From Lachnoclostridium sp. An14 (GTDB lineage: Bacteria; Bacillota; Clostridia; Lachnospirales; Lachnospiraceae), in assembly GCF_002160755.1 (NCBI RefSeq), contig NZ_NFLE01000027.1, positions 1 to 56,725 on the forward strand: 56,725 nucleotides of DNA, in the 5' to 3' direction. Positions 24,249 through 32,799 of this stretch are shown here, piece by piece (the stretch's first letter is position 1; each line of letters begins with the position of its first letter). The notes under the pieces are model-generated. The model was not told the origin of the DNA, did no database searches, and saw only the letters and a list, made by a program, of their open reading frames with translations. Both the position numbers and the translations under genes were made by a program.

Positions 24249-25622
24249 TCACTGCCTGTACATATTCCAATGGTTTTCCTCCAGTATTGCCATAGCCTGA
24301 CGGATCTTATCCGCGTTTCCGTACTGGAACTGGTAAACCAGCTCCTCGTCGGAAAAGTCCTCCAGATGTCCGGCCATCTCCTTCACCGTCTCTCCCCAGG
24401 CCTGTCTGCCGGGAGCCGTGTGGATTTCCTTATAATCTGTAAATCCATTTCCGGCTACCATCATCAGGCACCAGCAGATAATAAGGGCCTTAAGGGCCGT
24501 CGGCTTGATTTCCCTCCACAGAAGGGCACAGGTGAGCACAATCCCCAGGATTCCCACCTGAAACTGCAGCGCGTAGCGAGCACTCATGCCGTAGTCATCC
24601 CGCAGAAAAATCCAGCGGGACAGCAGTATGAGTACGTGGTTCATTCCCCCGGCCATCACCAGAATCAACGGCAAAATCGTCCTCTCATAGAGCCGAAAGC
24701 GGAAATTCAGCCACAAAGCCGCCAGGTATCCTCCCATAACCGCAAACCCCATGGCATATACCACGGCATAGGGGAAATATCCCATATTCACGCCGTACTC
24801 CAGCGTTTCTTTTTCCATCACCATCCCGCCAAAGGATTTGATGAAGAACTTCACAAACAGCCCCGGCTGCTCCAAAAGCACCGGCAGCATCGGCCCCGTG
24901 TAGGCTCCGGTGTGCTCATACACAGCCAGAGAACTGCTGACCATATAGATAAGAAGGGGCAGGAGCACACACAGACCATAAAAGAAATACGCTCTGTCCC
25001 ATTTTTTCGTTTTTCGATACGCTTTCACCGCCAGGAATCCGTAAGCCAGAAACAGTACGCCGGAATAAACAGCGCAGTACGGCCCGGCAATGCACAGGGT
25101 AATCACAAACGGCAATACCTTTAAGCGCAGCCCGTCTCCCCGCTTTCCCTGTCCCGCCTCCATCCGGTCCAACACCAGATAGTGATAGTAAAAGCAGGCA
25201 AAAGCCAGAAAATGTACCCAGCCCGTGCCGTTGGTGAGCATTTCCCACTTATTCAGGCTGTAAAACAGGAACATGAGGAGCAGGAACCATGCCGCTCCCA
25301 CTCGCCGTTCATAACAGTATTTCCCAATCACCAGCCCCGCCAGGCCCAGGCCCAGAGCTCCCAGCACCAGATCAAAGGTGACCGAGAAATCCAGGACAGT
25401 CACGTTAAACGCCCGCACCGGGTAGTTTATGGGGATTCTGGTCAAAAGATCCGGCACAAAGAATTTTTCCGGATTCCAGACGTCCGGCAAATAGGATAAA
25501 ATCTGCCGGATGTAGTCGGAATAGGCCGCGTCGCAGGTGGCGGCCATAATATACCAAAGGATGAAGGCCAGGCCCAGAACTGGAACCGCGCCGTACATCC
25601 ATCGAAATTTTCTGTCAGTCAT
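24249..25622 (-). CDS. Multi-spanning membrane protein of the glycan locus
   Basis: A 457-residue protein with about ten hydrophobic segments and a large first loop after TM1 (residues 33-75) bearing 'AAYSDYIRQILSYLPDVWNP'. The acidic residue after TM1 and overall shape suggest a GT-C type glycosyltransferase that uses a lipid-linked sugar outside the membrane, but I do not recognise a family. Its start overlaps the upstream GT2 gene by 8 bp, so it belongs to the same transcript. Confidence 0.7.
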   Translation of the reverse strand: MTDRKFRWMYGAVPVLGLAFILWYIMAATCDAAYSDYIRQILSYLPDVWNPEKFFVPDLLTRIPINYPVRAFNVTVLDFSVTFDLVLGALGLGLAGLVIGKYCYERRVGAAWFLLLMFLFYSLNKWEMLTNGTGWVHFLAFACFYYHYLVLDRMEAGQGKRGDGLRLKVLPFVITLCIAGPYCAVYSGVLFLAYGFLAVKAYRKTKKWDRAYFFYGLCVLLPLLIYMVSSSLAVYEHTGAYTGPMLPVLLEQPGLFVKFFIKSFGGMVMEKETLEYGVNMGYFPYAVVYAMGFAVMGGYLAALWLNFRFRLYERTILPLILVMAGGMNHVLILLSRWIFLRDDYGMSARYALQFQVGILGIVLTCALLWREIKPTALKALIICWCLMMVAGNGFTDYKEIHTAPGRQAWGETVKEMAGHLEDFSDEELVYQFQYGNADKIRQAMAILEENHWNMYRQ

Positions 25623-26397
25623 ATGCCTTGTACGCTTTCCTGTATAGTCGTTCTAAGAGCTGCACCGCAGGCTCCGGCCAGAATTTCCGAAACATGGCCA
25701 GCTCCTCCTCCGTCCGCCGGTTGTCACCAATCCACTGTTTTGTGGTAGCTCCGTCGTGTACCCGGTAGTAAATAAGCGGCCGTTCCTCGCAGACAAACCG
25801 CCCCTTTTCTCCCGCCAGCCTCCAGAGGGTATCCCAGTCCAGCACATACCGGAATTCCGAACGAAACAGGGACTCTCCCAGCAGTTTCTTATTGTACGTG
25901 CAGGACGGACAGCAGATGGAGTTTCCAAAAATAAGCGCCACCCGTTTCAGCCACTCCCTGTCATTCCAGTCGGGGTTTATGAGAGGCAGGCGAAGGGCTG
26001 CTTTCACCCATTCCACCAGGCCCCGCTTTTCCATCAGTTTCGTCCCCTTCACCGTGGCGTAATCTGTGGTAAACACGGTCATATCGGGATATTTCTCTGC
26101 CCGCTCCAGAAGGATTTTCTCATAATCCCGGTGATACATATCATCCTGATGAGCCAGGGTCACCAGATCTCCCTCCGCCGTATTGTAGGCGAAGTTCCAG
26201 TCCTCCTGAATATCGCTCTCCCCGTCCCGCACAAAGACCGGGATTTCATAGCGGGCCGCCGTTTTGCGGATGTAATCGCTGGGGGTAGAGGTGCAGAGGA
26301 TAATGTCTGTATCTTCCCCCTGCCGCCTTAAAGAGCGGATGCAGTTCTCCAGATAGGGGGAATCGCCGTAGGCGCAGATGGCAAATGTATGTGTCAT
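25615..26397 (-). CDS. Family 2 glycosyltransferase
   Basis: A 260-residue GT-A fold enzyme: 'FAICAYGDSPYLENCIRSL' replaces the usual VxVYN start, 'LVTLAHQDDMYHRDY' carries the metal-binding acidic pair, and 'RSEFRYVLDWDTLWRLA' is the acceptor/base region. No membrane segment is seen, so it acts at the cytoplasmic face. Acceptor and sugar are unknown. It overlaps the next membrane protein by 8 bp. Confidence 0.85.
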   Translation of the reverse strand: MTHTFAICAYGDSPYLENCIRSLRRQGEDTDIILCTSTPSDYIRKTAARYEIPVFVRDGESDIQEDWNFAYNTAEGDLVTLAHQDDMYHRDYEKILLERAEKYPDMTVFTTDYATVKGTKLMEKRGLVEWVKAALRLPLINPDWNDREWLKRVALIFGNSICCPSCTYNKKLLGESLFRSEFRYVLDWDTLWRLAGEKGRFVCEERPLIYYRVHDGATTKQWIGDNRRTEEELAMFRKFWPEPAVQLLERLYRKAYKAYD

Positions 26398-26484
26398 GGT
26401 AAATCTCCGTTCTGCCGCCGGAGACGAAACCTGGCCCGCGGCAGCTGCTGCCCCGGACTGTCCGTTCCCGGCGGACCTCCTTGG

Positions 26485-29400
26485 TTATCTCGTAAAATCA
26501 TCCCTGACGCAGTTCCACACCGCGTCCAGGCTGAAGTGTTCCTTCATATAAACTTGAGTCTCCCCGGAAATGAACCGGCAGCGGTCGGGATCTCCGTAAA
26601 GCTCCAGCACCGCCTGGGCAAACTCTGCCACCTCGTCCCGGACGGTCAGGACTTCGCCGGAATCCTTGATCCCCTCGGCTCCGATGGAGGTCGTCACCAC
26701 CACAGCCCCGTTGTACATGGCTTCCAGCACTTTTCCTTTGATTCCGGCGCCGTAGCGGAGCGGAACCACTACAACGCGGCACTTCCGGTAAAGCTCCTCC
26801 AGCTCCTCGTCGCTCACAAAGCCTTTCACTACCACGCCATTTCCAGGCTGCTCCAGGGCTTTGATCTCCTCCGTCACCTTAGAGCCGACAATGTAGAAAT
26901 TGATCTCCCGCTCCTTTCGGATCAGAGGGAAGATTTCCTTCACAAACCAGAGCACGGCGTCCGCGTTCGGCGGATGGCCAAACCCGCCTACAAACAGCAG
27001 GCCCTCTTTCTGCTCAAAGTTCTCGTCCAGATCCTCCTTAAACGTCTCATAGACGTAGAGCGGAATGTCCTTCACCTGGATCTTCGGGCTGATGTCATGG
27101 ATCAGATCCCGCTCCACATAGGAGGGATAATAGGCCATATCCGTCTTTTTCATCAGGGACAGCTCCACAGAACGCCAGTAATCAGCGGATTTCTTAATCT
27201 CCTCGTCCCCGGTCAGCTCATACTCTCTGGTCTCTCTGAGGAAATGAAGGTCGTGGCCGAAGTACAGCACCTTAATATCTGTGTGCTCCTTAATAAAATC
27301 AATGTATTTCACCGCAATATGGGGCCGGTTTAAGTACACGAAGGCAATGTCCTTTCCGTGTTTTTCCAGCCAGTCCCAGATACCGGTGCGGTAGCTCTCC
27401 CCGTAAAGCACCTCAATGCCCATCTGTTCCAGGGCTGTGGTGTACGGCTCCTCATGGGCGTAGTTGTCCCCCAGGAATTTCACCACAAAGCCTTTTTCCA
27501 CGAACATCTTCATATACTGATAGGTGCACTTGGAGCCGGCGTCTTTGTCAAAGGTGGGGACGTAGTGATCCACCACCAGGATGATCTGTTTTCCGCGGCT
27601 GCGCTCCCTGGCCCGGAAGGGATCGGGGTTGCCGGTGTTCTCGTACTGGTTCCGGAACTCCTCGGCCCACTTCTCCCGCATTTTTTTGCTGTTCTCCACC
27701 TGGTAGCGTTTCAGTCCTGTGCCGTTTACATCTGTGCCGTTGGACACTCCCTCAAAGTGGATGACTTTGGAAAGGGGCTGGTATACGACCCGGTACCCCG
27801 CCTTTCTCACCTCAAAGGCCAGGTCCGCGTCTTCACAGTACGCCGGAGCATACCGCTTGTCAAAGCCACCGATCTGTTTCCACAGGGAAACGGGCAGCAT
27901 AATGGACGCGCCGGAAATATAGTCCACGTCCTTCACATAGTTGTATTCCGGCTTGTCCGGATCATCCATGCGGCCGTAGTTCCAGCCGGAGCCGTCGCTC
28001 CAGATGATTCCTCCTGCCTCCTGCAGCCGTCCGTCCGGATACACCAGTTTGGAGCCAACCATACCGATGGACGGGTCGGATTCGATCAGGCGCACCAGGG
28101 AAGAAAGCCAGCCTTCCGTTACCTGGGTATCGTTGTTTAAAAACAGGATGTATTTCCCGCGGGCTGCCTCCGCCGCCTGATTGCAGTTGCCGAGGAACCC
28201 CTGATTTACGCTGTTTCTGCGGATTACCACATTTTCCGCGTACCGGGAAAGCTCCTTCGTGGCGTCCGTGGAAACGTCGTCCGCGATGATTACCTCGTAG
28301 GGCACATCCTTCGTATGCTCCTCAATGGACCGCAGACAGGCGTAGGTGTAGTGAATCTGGTTGTATACCGGAATCACGATGGACACCAGCGGGTGATCCT
28401 CCTTCGGCAGATGGACCATGCCGTGGGTGAAATACTCCTCGCCGATCTCAAAATCTCCGTGAATGCGGTTTCTGCCGTCCTCGGAGGTGTACAGTTTCAT
28501 ATAGGTTACAGGATGGCACACGGTCCTCCTGCAATAGCTCAAAATTTTCCGTTTCCTGGTTCCTTTGGGGAACCGTTTGTTAAACATGGCTCCCAGTTTC
28601 CGCCGGATGCGGTAGGGGATGGAAATGTGGGCGTTCAGCACGCCGATGGTCTGGGCCATCACCCCGTTTTCCCGGCGCAGGTCCGCGATAATCACATCCA
28701 GGTTGTTGACGTGATTTTCCGTAAGACGGTGAATTTCCTTTAATTTTTTCAGCTCCGTGGTGGCGTTGTGCAGCTCAAACTCCACATCGTTTAAATGGCA
28801 GAGCCGTTTTCTGGCCTCCAAAAGCTCTACGTGTTCCTCCTCCAGCTGTTCCACCGGGCGGTAATCCTTGCGGTAGTTTAAAAGATACAGCTCCTGGTTT
28901 CCGCCGTGGACGTACTGCTGGAAGGCCGTCTCCATATCGCCGTAAGCCTCCAGCAGTTCCTCATTCACTCCGAACTCCTTTAAAAATTCCGCAACATCCC
29001 CATAGTTCATAAGACTGTGATATTTCCGGTAAAAATAGAACAGGATGCGGTATTTCACAAAGCCCAGAGGCACGGGAAAATCATAAACCCACTCGTAATC
29101 CAGGAAATACCAGCCGTCCTCCGTCACCAGAATATTCTCCAAAAGGGCGTCTATGTTGGACACGGCCATGGCCTGATCGTCAAACTTCGGCACCGGCCCG
29201 AATACCTCCGTCAGCCGGTCCGTGATCTGAAACGGAGCCAGATATTCCGGCCGCACCTCGCAGACCTTTTCCACAACGGCGCGGATCGCCTCCACCGGGG
29301 CCTGTCCCGTGCGGATCTCCTCTCCCAGCTCCTCCGCCAGGGTTTTTCCTGTGAGATAGGCAAACCGGGCTGTCCTCCCATCGTCGGAAAGCCGAGGTTC

Positions 29401-29595
29401 CACCACCTTTAAATGGACGTGCTGCCGTTTCAGTGCCTCATATTTGTCCCCGAAAGAGCGGATATGAGCCGTCCCCTCATCAGACAGGGCCGACTTTTCC
29501 ACCCAGGTCTCCCCGTTTTCCACGAGGATTTCTGTCTTTATCTGAAATTCCTCTTTTCTCGTGCGATTGTATTTAATATATGCGATGTCAGCCAT
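26485..29595 (-). CDS. Multidomain glycosyltransferase with kinase-like N-terminus
   Basis: A 1036-residue protein with three parts. Residues 1-240 resemble an aminoglycoside-phosphotransferase-like kinase: D149 and N154 in IDALLENILV stand in the HxDxxxxN position and D166 in FLDYEW in the metal-binding position. A coiled coil spans about 250-320. Residues 401-640 form a GT2 domain (VSIVIPVYNQ, FLNNDTQ, CEDADLAFEVR). Residues 669-1036 form a GT4-type domain (FVGGFGHPPNADAV, PLRYGAGIKGKVLEAM). It overlaps the methyltransferase gene by 8 bp. Kinase, methyltransferase and ABC exporter together recall the WbdD-type chain terminators that control O-antigen length before Wzm/Wzt export; that parallel is inference. 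Confidence 0.85.
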   Translation of the reverse strand: MADIAYIKYNRTRKEEFQIKTEILVENGETWVEKSALSDEGTAHIRSFGDKYEALKRQHVHLKVVEPRLSDDGRTARFAYLTGKTLAEELGEEIRTGQAPVEAIRAVVEKVCEVRPEYLAPFQITDRLTEVFGPVPKFDDQAMAVSNIDALLENILVTEDGWYFLDYEWVYDFPVPLGFVKYRILFYFYRKYHSLMNYGDVAEFLKEFGVNEELLEAYGDMETAFQQYVHGGNQELYLLNYRKDYRPVEQLEEEHVELLEARKRLCHLNDVEFELHNATTELKKLKEIHRLTENHVNNLDVIIADLRRENGVMAQTIGVLNAHISIPYRIRRKLGAMFNKRFPKGTRKRKILSYCRRTVCHPVTYMKLYTSEDGRNRIHGDFEIGEEYFTHGMVHLPKEDHPLVSIVIPVYNQIHYTYACLRSIEEHTKDVPYEVIIADDVSTDATKELSRYAENVVIRRNSVNQGFLGNCNQAAEAARGKYILFLNNDTQVTEGWLSSLVRLIESDPSIGMVGSKLVYPDGRLQEAGGIIWSDGSGWNYGRMDDPDKPEYNYVKDVDYISGASIMLPVSLWKQIGGFDKRYAPAYCEDADLAFEVRKAGYRVVYQPLSKVIHFEGVSNGTDVNGTGLKRYQVENSKKMREKWAEEFRNQYENTGNPDPFRARERSRGKQIILVVDHYVPTFDKDAGSKCTYQYMKMFVEKGFVVKFLGDNYAHEEPYTTALEQMGIEVLYGESYRTGIWDWLEKHGKDIAFVYLNRPHIAVKYIDFIKEHTDIKVLYFGHDLHFLRETREYELTGDEEIKKSADYWRSVELSLMKKTDMAYYPSYVERDLIHDISPKIQVKDIPLYVYETFKEDLDENFEQKEGLLFVGGFGHPPNADAVLWFVKEIFPLIRKEREINFYIVGSKVTEEIKALEQPGNGVVVKGFVSDEELEELYRKCRVVVVPLRYGAGIKGKVLEAMYNGAVVVTTSIGAEGIKDSGEVLTVRDEVAEFAQAVLELYGDPDRCRFISGETQVYMKEHFSLDAVWNCVRDDFTR

Positions 29596-30370
29596 GTCTC
29601 CTCCAAACCATTAAGTAAGAATTGGCAAATTCCGGGAACTTGCCTTCCTGGCAGATGGAATCCCAGGACGCTCCCACGTCCGTCCGCAGAAACTCAGGAT
29701 AATCGTAGGAAATGACCATTCCCGTCAGATCTCCCTTCGCCGGCAGCCGCCGGTCTGAATAGATCTCCGACGCCGCCCGGTAGTCCGGCAGAGGATAATA
29801 GCATTCTGCCCCTGGGAGCAGGGCGCACAGCCGTTCTTTTCCCATGGCTCCCGTCTCCTTCGGCGCTCCGGCCCAGTGCTTTAAGCCCAGAGGATTGTCC
29901 GCCGCCAAAAGAAGGACTCCCCCCGGTTTCACGAAAGCTTTGGCAGCCTCAATGGATTCTTCCGGAGTTTCTCCCAGGCCGTCGGCCATTACCACACAGT
30001 CGAACGGATCAGCGGCATTTCCTCTGCCGTCTCCCGCCTGTTCCATATATTGGCCCGAATTGCAGTTTACATAATCAATGTTTCCCAGGGCGCCGCGGCG
30101 AATCCGGTTCACCTTCAGATCGGCCTCGTCCCCGTCGATCACAGTCACCTGCTTTCCCCGGCGGGCAAGCAGGCCCGTCAGGGCGCCGCACCCGGAGCCG
30201 ATCTGTAAAATCCTGCCGTTTGGATCAAAGGGGAACCATTCCAGCAGATTTTCCCTTATATCTGACAGGGCGTAGAAGTACTCCAGCTCCCTGTGGTCCT
30301 CCAGAATCTTTTTTTCATCGCCGCCGTACTCCTCTAAAAGCTCCAGCAGCCGCTCAGCCGTCTGTCCCAT
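29588..30370 (-). CDS. SAM-dependent methyltransferase
   Basis: A 260-residue class I methyltransferase. Motif I is ILQIGSGCGALTGLLA near residues 52-67 and the acidic loop VTVIDGDEAD follows; 'DCVVMADGLGETPEE' is the post-II region. It overlaps the Wzt gene by 17 bp and the large glycosyltransferase by 8 bp, so it is coupled to both. Methylation of the growing glycan end, as a stop signal read by Wzt, is a reasonable guess. Confidence 0.85.
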   Translation of the reverse strand: MGQTAERLLELLEEYGGDEKKILEDHRELEYFYALSDIRENLLEWFPFDPNGRILQIGSGCGALTGLLARRGKQVTVIDGDEADLKVNRIRRGALGNIDYVNCNSGQYMEQAGDGRGNAADPFDCVVMADGLGETPEESIEAAKAFVKPGGVLLLAADNPLGLKHWAGAPKETGAMGKERLCALLPGAECYYPLPDYRAASEIYSDRRLPAKGDLTGMVISYDYPEFLRTDVGASWDSICQEGKFPEFANSYLMVWRRHG

Positions 30371-31700
30371 TCGATTCTCCGCCTTTCGTCAGTTTTGCCT
30401 CCACCGTGGACTCCATATCGTACACGCCCACCGTATTTTTATTTGAAATTACGGTGATGCTGGCCACGTCGTAGAGGCGATGGTACACCACGTGCTCCTC
30501 CCCTTCAAAGCCGGTGCAGCTCATAGACAGGAGGTATTCTCCCCCCTGAAGGGTCATTTTCTGAGTGAACGCCACCTCGTATACGTCGCCCCGTTTTACC
30601 GGCTTGATGTCCGTCCCCTCATACATGGTGTTCGTGCCTGTGAGGCTGGTTCCTTTTTTATCCTTGATGGTGTAGGTAAAAATGGGGGCCTTCAGTTCCC
30701 CGTGAAACCGGATTTTCTCCCGGATGGTGAACATTTCCCCTTTTAAAATCAGGTTGCTTAAATTTCCCCGCTGATCCTCCAGGCCAAAATCAAAGATTTC
30801 CGCTCGTCCGTCCCCGTATTCCGTGCGGTTGGCATTTACGGCGATCTTGTCCCGCATCAGTCCGCCCTCGTGAACGGTCTCCTGCTCAAATTCCTTATCC
30901 TCCAGGGCCTTGTCGCCGGAGAAATCGTTCATCTCCTCCAGCTCCTCCTTCAGGGAGTCCATCTGGCCGGCCAGGATCTTCTTATACAGGTCCACCATGC
31001 GGCCCGGAGCTCCTTCCGCTACAAACTCACCCTTATTTAACAGCACTACCTTGTCGCAGTATTTGATGATGCTGCCCATATCGTGGGTCACCATAAGGAT
31101 GGTGGTGCCGCTCTTGCGGATCTCCTCCATACGGCGGTAGCACTTGGCCTGGAAAAATACGTCTCCCACGGACAGCGCCTCGTCCACAATCAGGATCTCC
31201 GGCTCCACATTGATCGCCAGAGCGAATGCCAGGCGGACAAACATACCGCTGGAATAGGTCTTCACCGGCTGATACACGAAATCGCCGATGTCAGCGAAAT
31301 CCAGGATGTCCTGGAGCTTTTCGTCCATCTCCTTCCTGGAAAATCCCATCATGGTGCCGTTCATGTAGATATTTTCAATTCCCGTGTAATCCATATTGAA
31401 CCCGGCCCCCAGCTCCAGCAGGGCAGAAATCACCCCGTCCACCTCGGCCGTCCCCTCTGTGGGGGTGAGTACGCCGGTAATGATCTTCAGGATCGTGGAT
31501 TTTCCGGAGCCATTGGTGCCGATGATGCCCACGGTTTCCCCCTTCTTTACCTGAAAGGAAATGTTCCGAAGGGCATAGAAATCCCGGTGATAATTTTTGT
31601 GCATGGGACTTAAGGATTCCTTCAGCCGGTCAATGGGTTTGTCGTAAAGCTTATATATTTTCGTCACATCCTGGACGTTAATCGCGTATTCGCCTGACAT
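30354..31700 (-). CDS. wzt: Polysaccharide ABC exporter ATP-binding protein with C-terminal glycan-binding domain
   Basis: About 448 residues. The ABC domain (1-250) has Walker A GTNGSGKST, signature SSGMFVRLAFAL and Walker B ILIVDEALSVGD, typical of the Wzt/TagH subfamily. The extra domain from about 290 on ('FGLEDQRGNLSNLILKGEMF', 'TGTNTMYEGTDI') matches the Wzt C-terminal beta-sandwich that binds the modified end of the polymer. ATG 31700 follows GGAGG. The matching permease lies 9.3 kb away at 40961-41770, and a separate promoter precedes this gene. Confidence 0.92.
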   Translation of the reverse strand: MSGEYAINVQDVTKIYKLYDKPIDRLKESLSPMHKNYHRDFYALRNISFQVKKGETVGIIGTNGSGKSTILKIITGVLTPTEGTAEVDGVISALLELGAGFNMDYTGIENIYMNGTMMGFSRKEMDEKLQDILDFADIGDFVYQPVKTYSSGMFVRLAFALAINVEPEILIVDEALSVGDVFFQAKCYRRMEEIRKSGTTILMVTHDMGSIIKYCDKVVLLNKGEFVAEGAPGRMVDLYKKILAGQMDSLKEELEEMNDFSGDKALEDKEFEQETVHEGGLMRDKIAVNANRTEYGDGRAEIFDFGLEDQRGNLSNLILKGEMFTIREKIRFHGELKAPIFTYTIKDKKGTSLTGTNTMYEGTDIKPVKRGDVYEVAFTQKMTLQGGEYLLSMSCTGFEGEEHVVYHRLYDVASITVISNKNTVGVYDMESTVEAKLTKGGESNGTDG

Positions 31701-31731
31701 GGTTTCCTCCAAAAAGCATAGTTTGGGAGTT

Positions 31732-31740
31732 ATTATACCA
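31732..31740 (-). promoter_or_regulatory. Extended -10 promoter of wzt
   Basis: Minus strand TGGTATAAT, an extended -10 element with a consensus hexamer, about 30 bp before the wzt ATG. No strong -35 is seen. Confidence 0.55.
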
Positions 31741-31934
31741 CAACCTGTCAGGATTTTACACCGTTTTCCCTGCGGTTTTTCTTACATTGTTCTTAGTATT
31801 TTCCGATAAAACCGTTTCCCTCTAAACCCAGCCCCCGCCGCGCTTACTCTGACGCGCCTCTGCTATTTTTCCGGCTCTCCTGTCTTTTCCGCCGGATTTT
31901 TCAGAACGGACACAGAAACTTAACACAGATTTGC

Positions 31935-31964
31935 TTGACAACCCGGTTCGCCCTGTGACAGAAT
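31935..31964 (+). promoter_or_regulatory. Possible promoter of mgsA
   Basis: Consensus TTGACA (31935-31940) followed at 18 bp by CAGAAT (31959-31964). Confidence 0.45.
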
Positions 31965-32084
31965 CAAGCTGTAAGGTTCGATTTTTCCCCGCAGGCAGGA
32001 GCGCAGGAAAGTCAGGCAGACGCCCGGTCCGAAACTCTGCGGGATTTTAAGATTCCATCCATCATTATACTAGGAGGTAACCAT

Positions 32085-32549
32085 ATGGACTTTCTGACAA
32101 TGACCATCGGAAAACAGAAAAACATCGCGCTGATCGCTCACGACAGCAAGAAACATGAAATGATTGCATGGTGCGACGAGCACAAGGAAATCTTAAAAGG
32201 CCATTTCCTGTGCGGCACGGGAACTACAGCCAGAATGATCACCGAGGCCACAGGACTTCCGGTCAAGGGCTACAACAGCGGCCCCTTAGGCGGTGACCAG
32301 CAGATCGGCGCGAAAATCGTGGAAGGACGGGTGGATTTCGTGATTTTCTTCTCCGATCCCCTCACTGCCCAGCCCCACGATCCGGACGTAAAGGCGCTGC
32401 TGCGCATCGCCCAGGTCTACGACATTCCCATCGCAAACAACAAGGCTACCGCTGATTTCCTCATCACTTCCTCGTTTATGAATGAGGAGTATGAGCATAA
32501 AATTATCAATTTCCATCAGAATATTGCGGAGAGGGCGCGGACGCTGTAA
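32085..32549 (+). CDS. mgsA: Methylglyoxal synthase
   Basis: A 154-residue enzyme that turns dihydroxyacetone phosphate into methylglyoxal and phosphate, a bypass when phosphorylated sugars pile up. 'IALIAHDSKKHEMI', 'GTGTTARMI' (phosphate binding) and 'SGPLGGDQQIGAKI' with the catalytic aspartate region 'FFSDPLTAQPHDPDV' are all present. AGGAGG lies before the ATG. It stands alone with a leader that may be structured, and has no tie to the glycan genes beside it. Confidence 0.95.
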   Translation: MDFLTMTIGKQKNIALIAHDSKKHEMIAWCDEHKEILKGHFLCGTGTTARMITEATGLPVKGYNSGPLGGDQQIGAKIVEGRVDFVIFFSDPLTAQPHDPDVKALLRIAQVYDIPIANNKATADFLITSSFMNEEYEHKIINFHQNIAERARTL

Positions 32550-32799
32550 CGCGGTTCCCGGTTTGCAAGGGCACGTGTCAAATACAGGAGCCTTTTGGAG
32601 GGCGGCTGCTCTGACAGCCATTTTCCCGGCAGGAAAGACATTTCCGTCAAAATTCCGTTACAAAGTGTGTGCCGGAACGCAGCCGCGCCCCAGGCCCTCC
32701 CATTCTCCACTCCGATTCCATTTGCATTTCTTTCTCCATGTGTTAAAATAAGGCATACTCCAAAATCAGACAACTTCAATTACGGGAAAGAGGGACCAT

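Larger units (their letters stand above)
31713..32084. other. Divergent intergenic region between wzt and mgsA
   Basis: It holds an extended -10 promoter for wzt at the left, a possible mgsA promoter at 31935-31964 and a leader of about 115 nt with a long-range stem CCCGCAG (31988-31994)/CTGCGGG (32037-32043) before the mgsA start. I do not recognise the leader as a known riboswitch. Confidence 0.5.

Noticed and set aside
24270-25124. Plus-strand open frame of 284 codons opposite the membrane protein gene
   Set aside because: Gln/His-rich shadow; the minus strand shows membrane segments and is fused by overlap to its neighbours.
31960-32000. tRNA-like GGTTCGATT segment
   Set aside because: No acceptor stem or anticodon arm can be folded around it; it lies in the mgsA leader.
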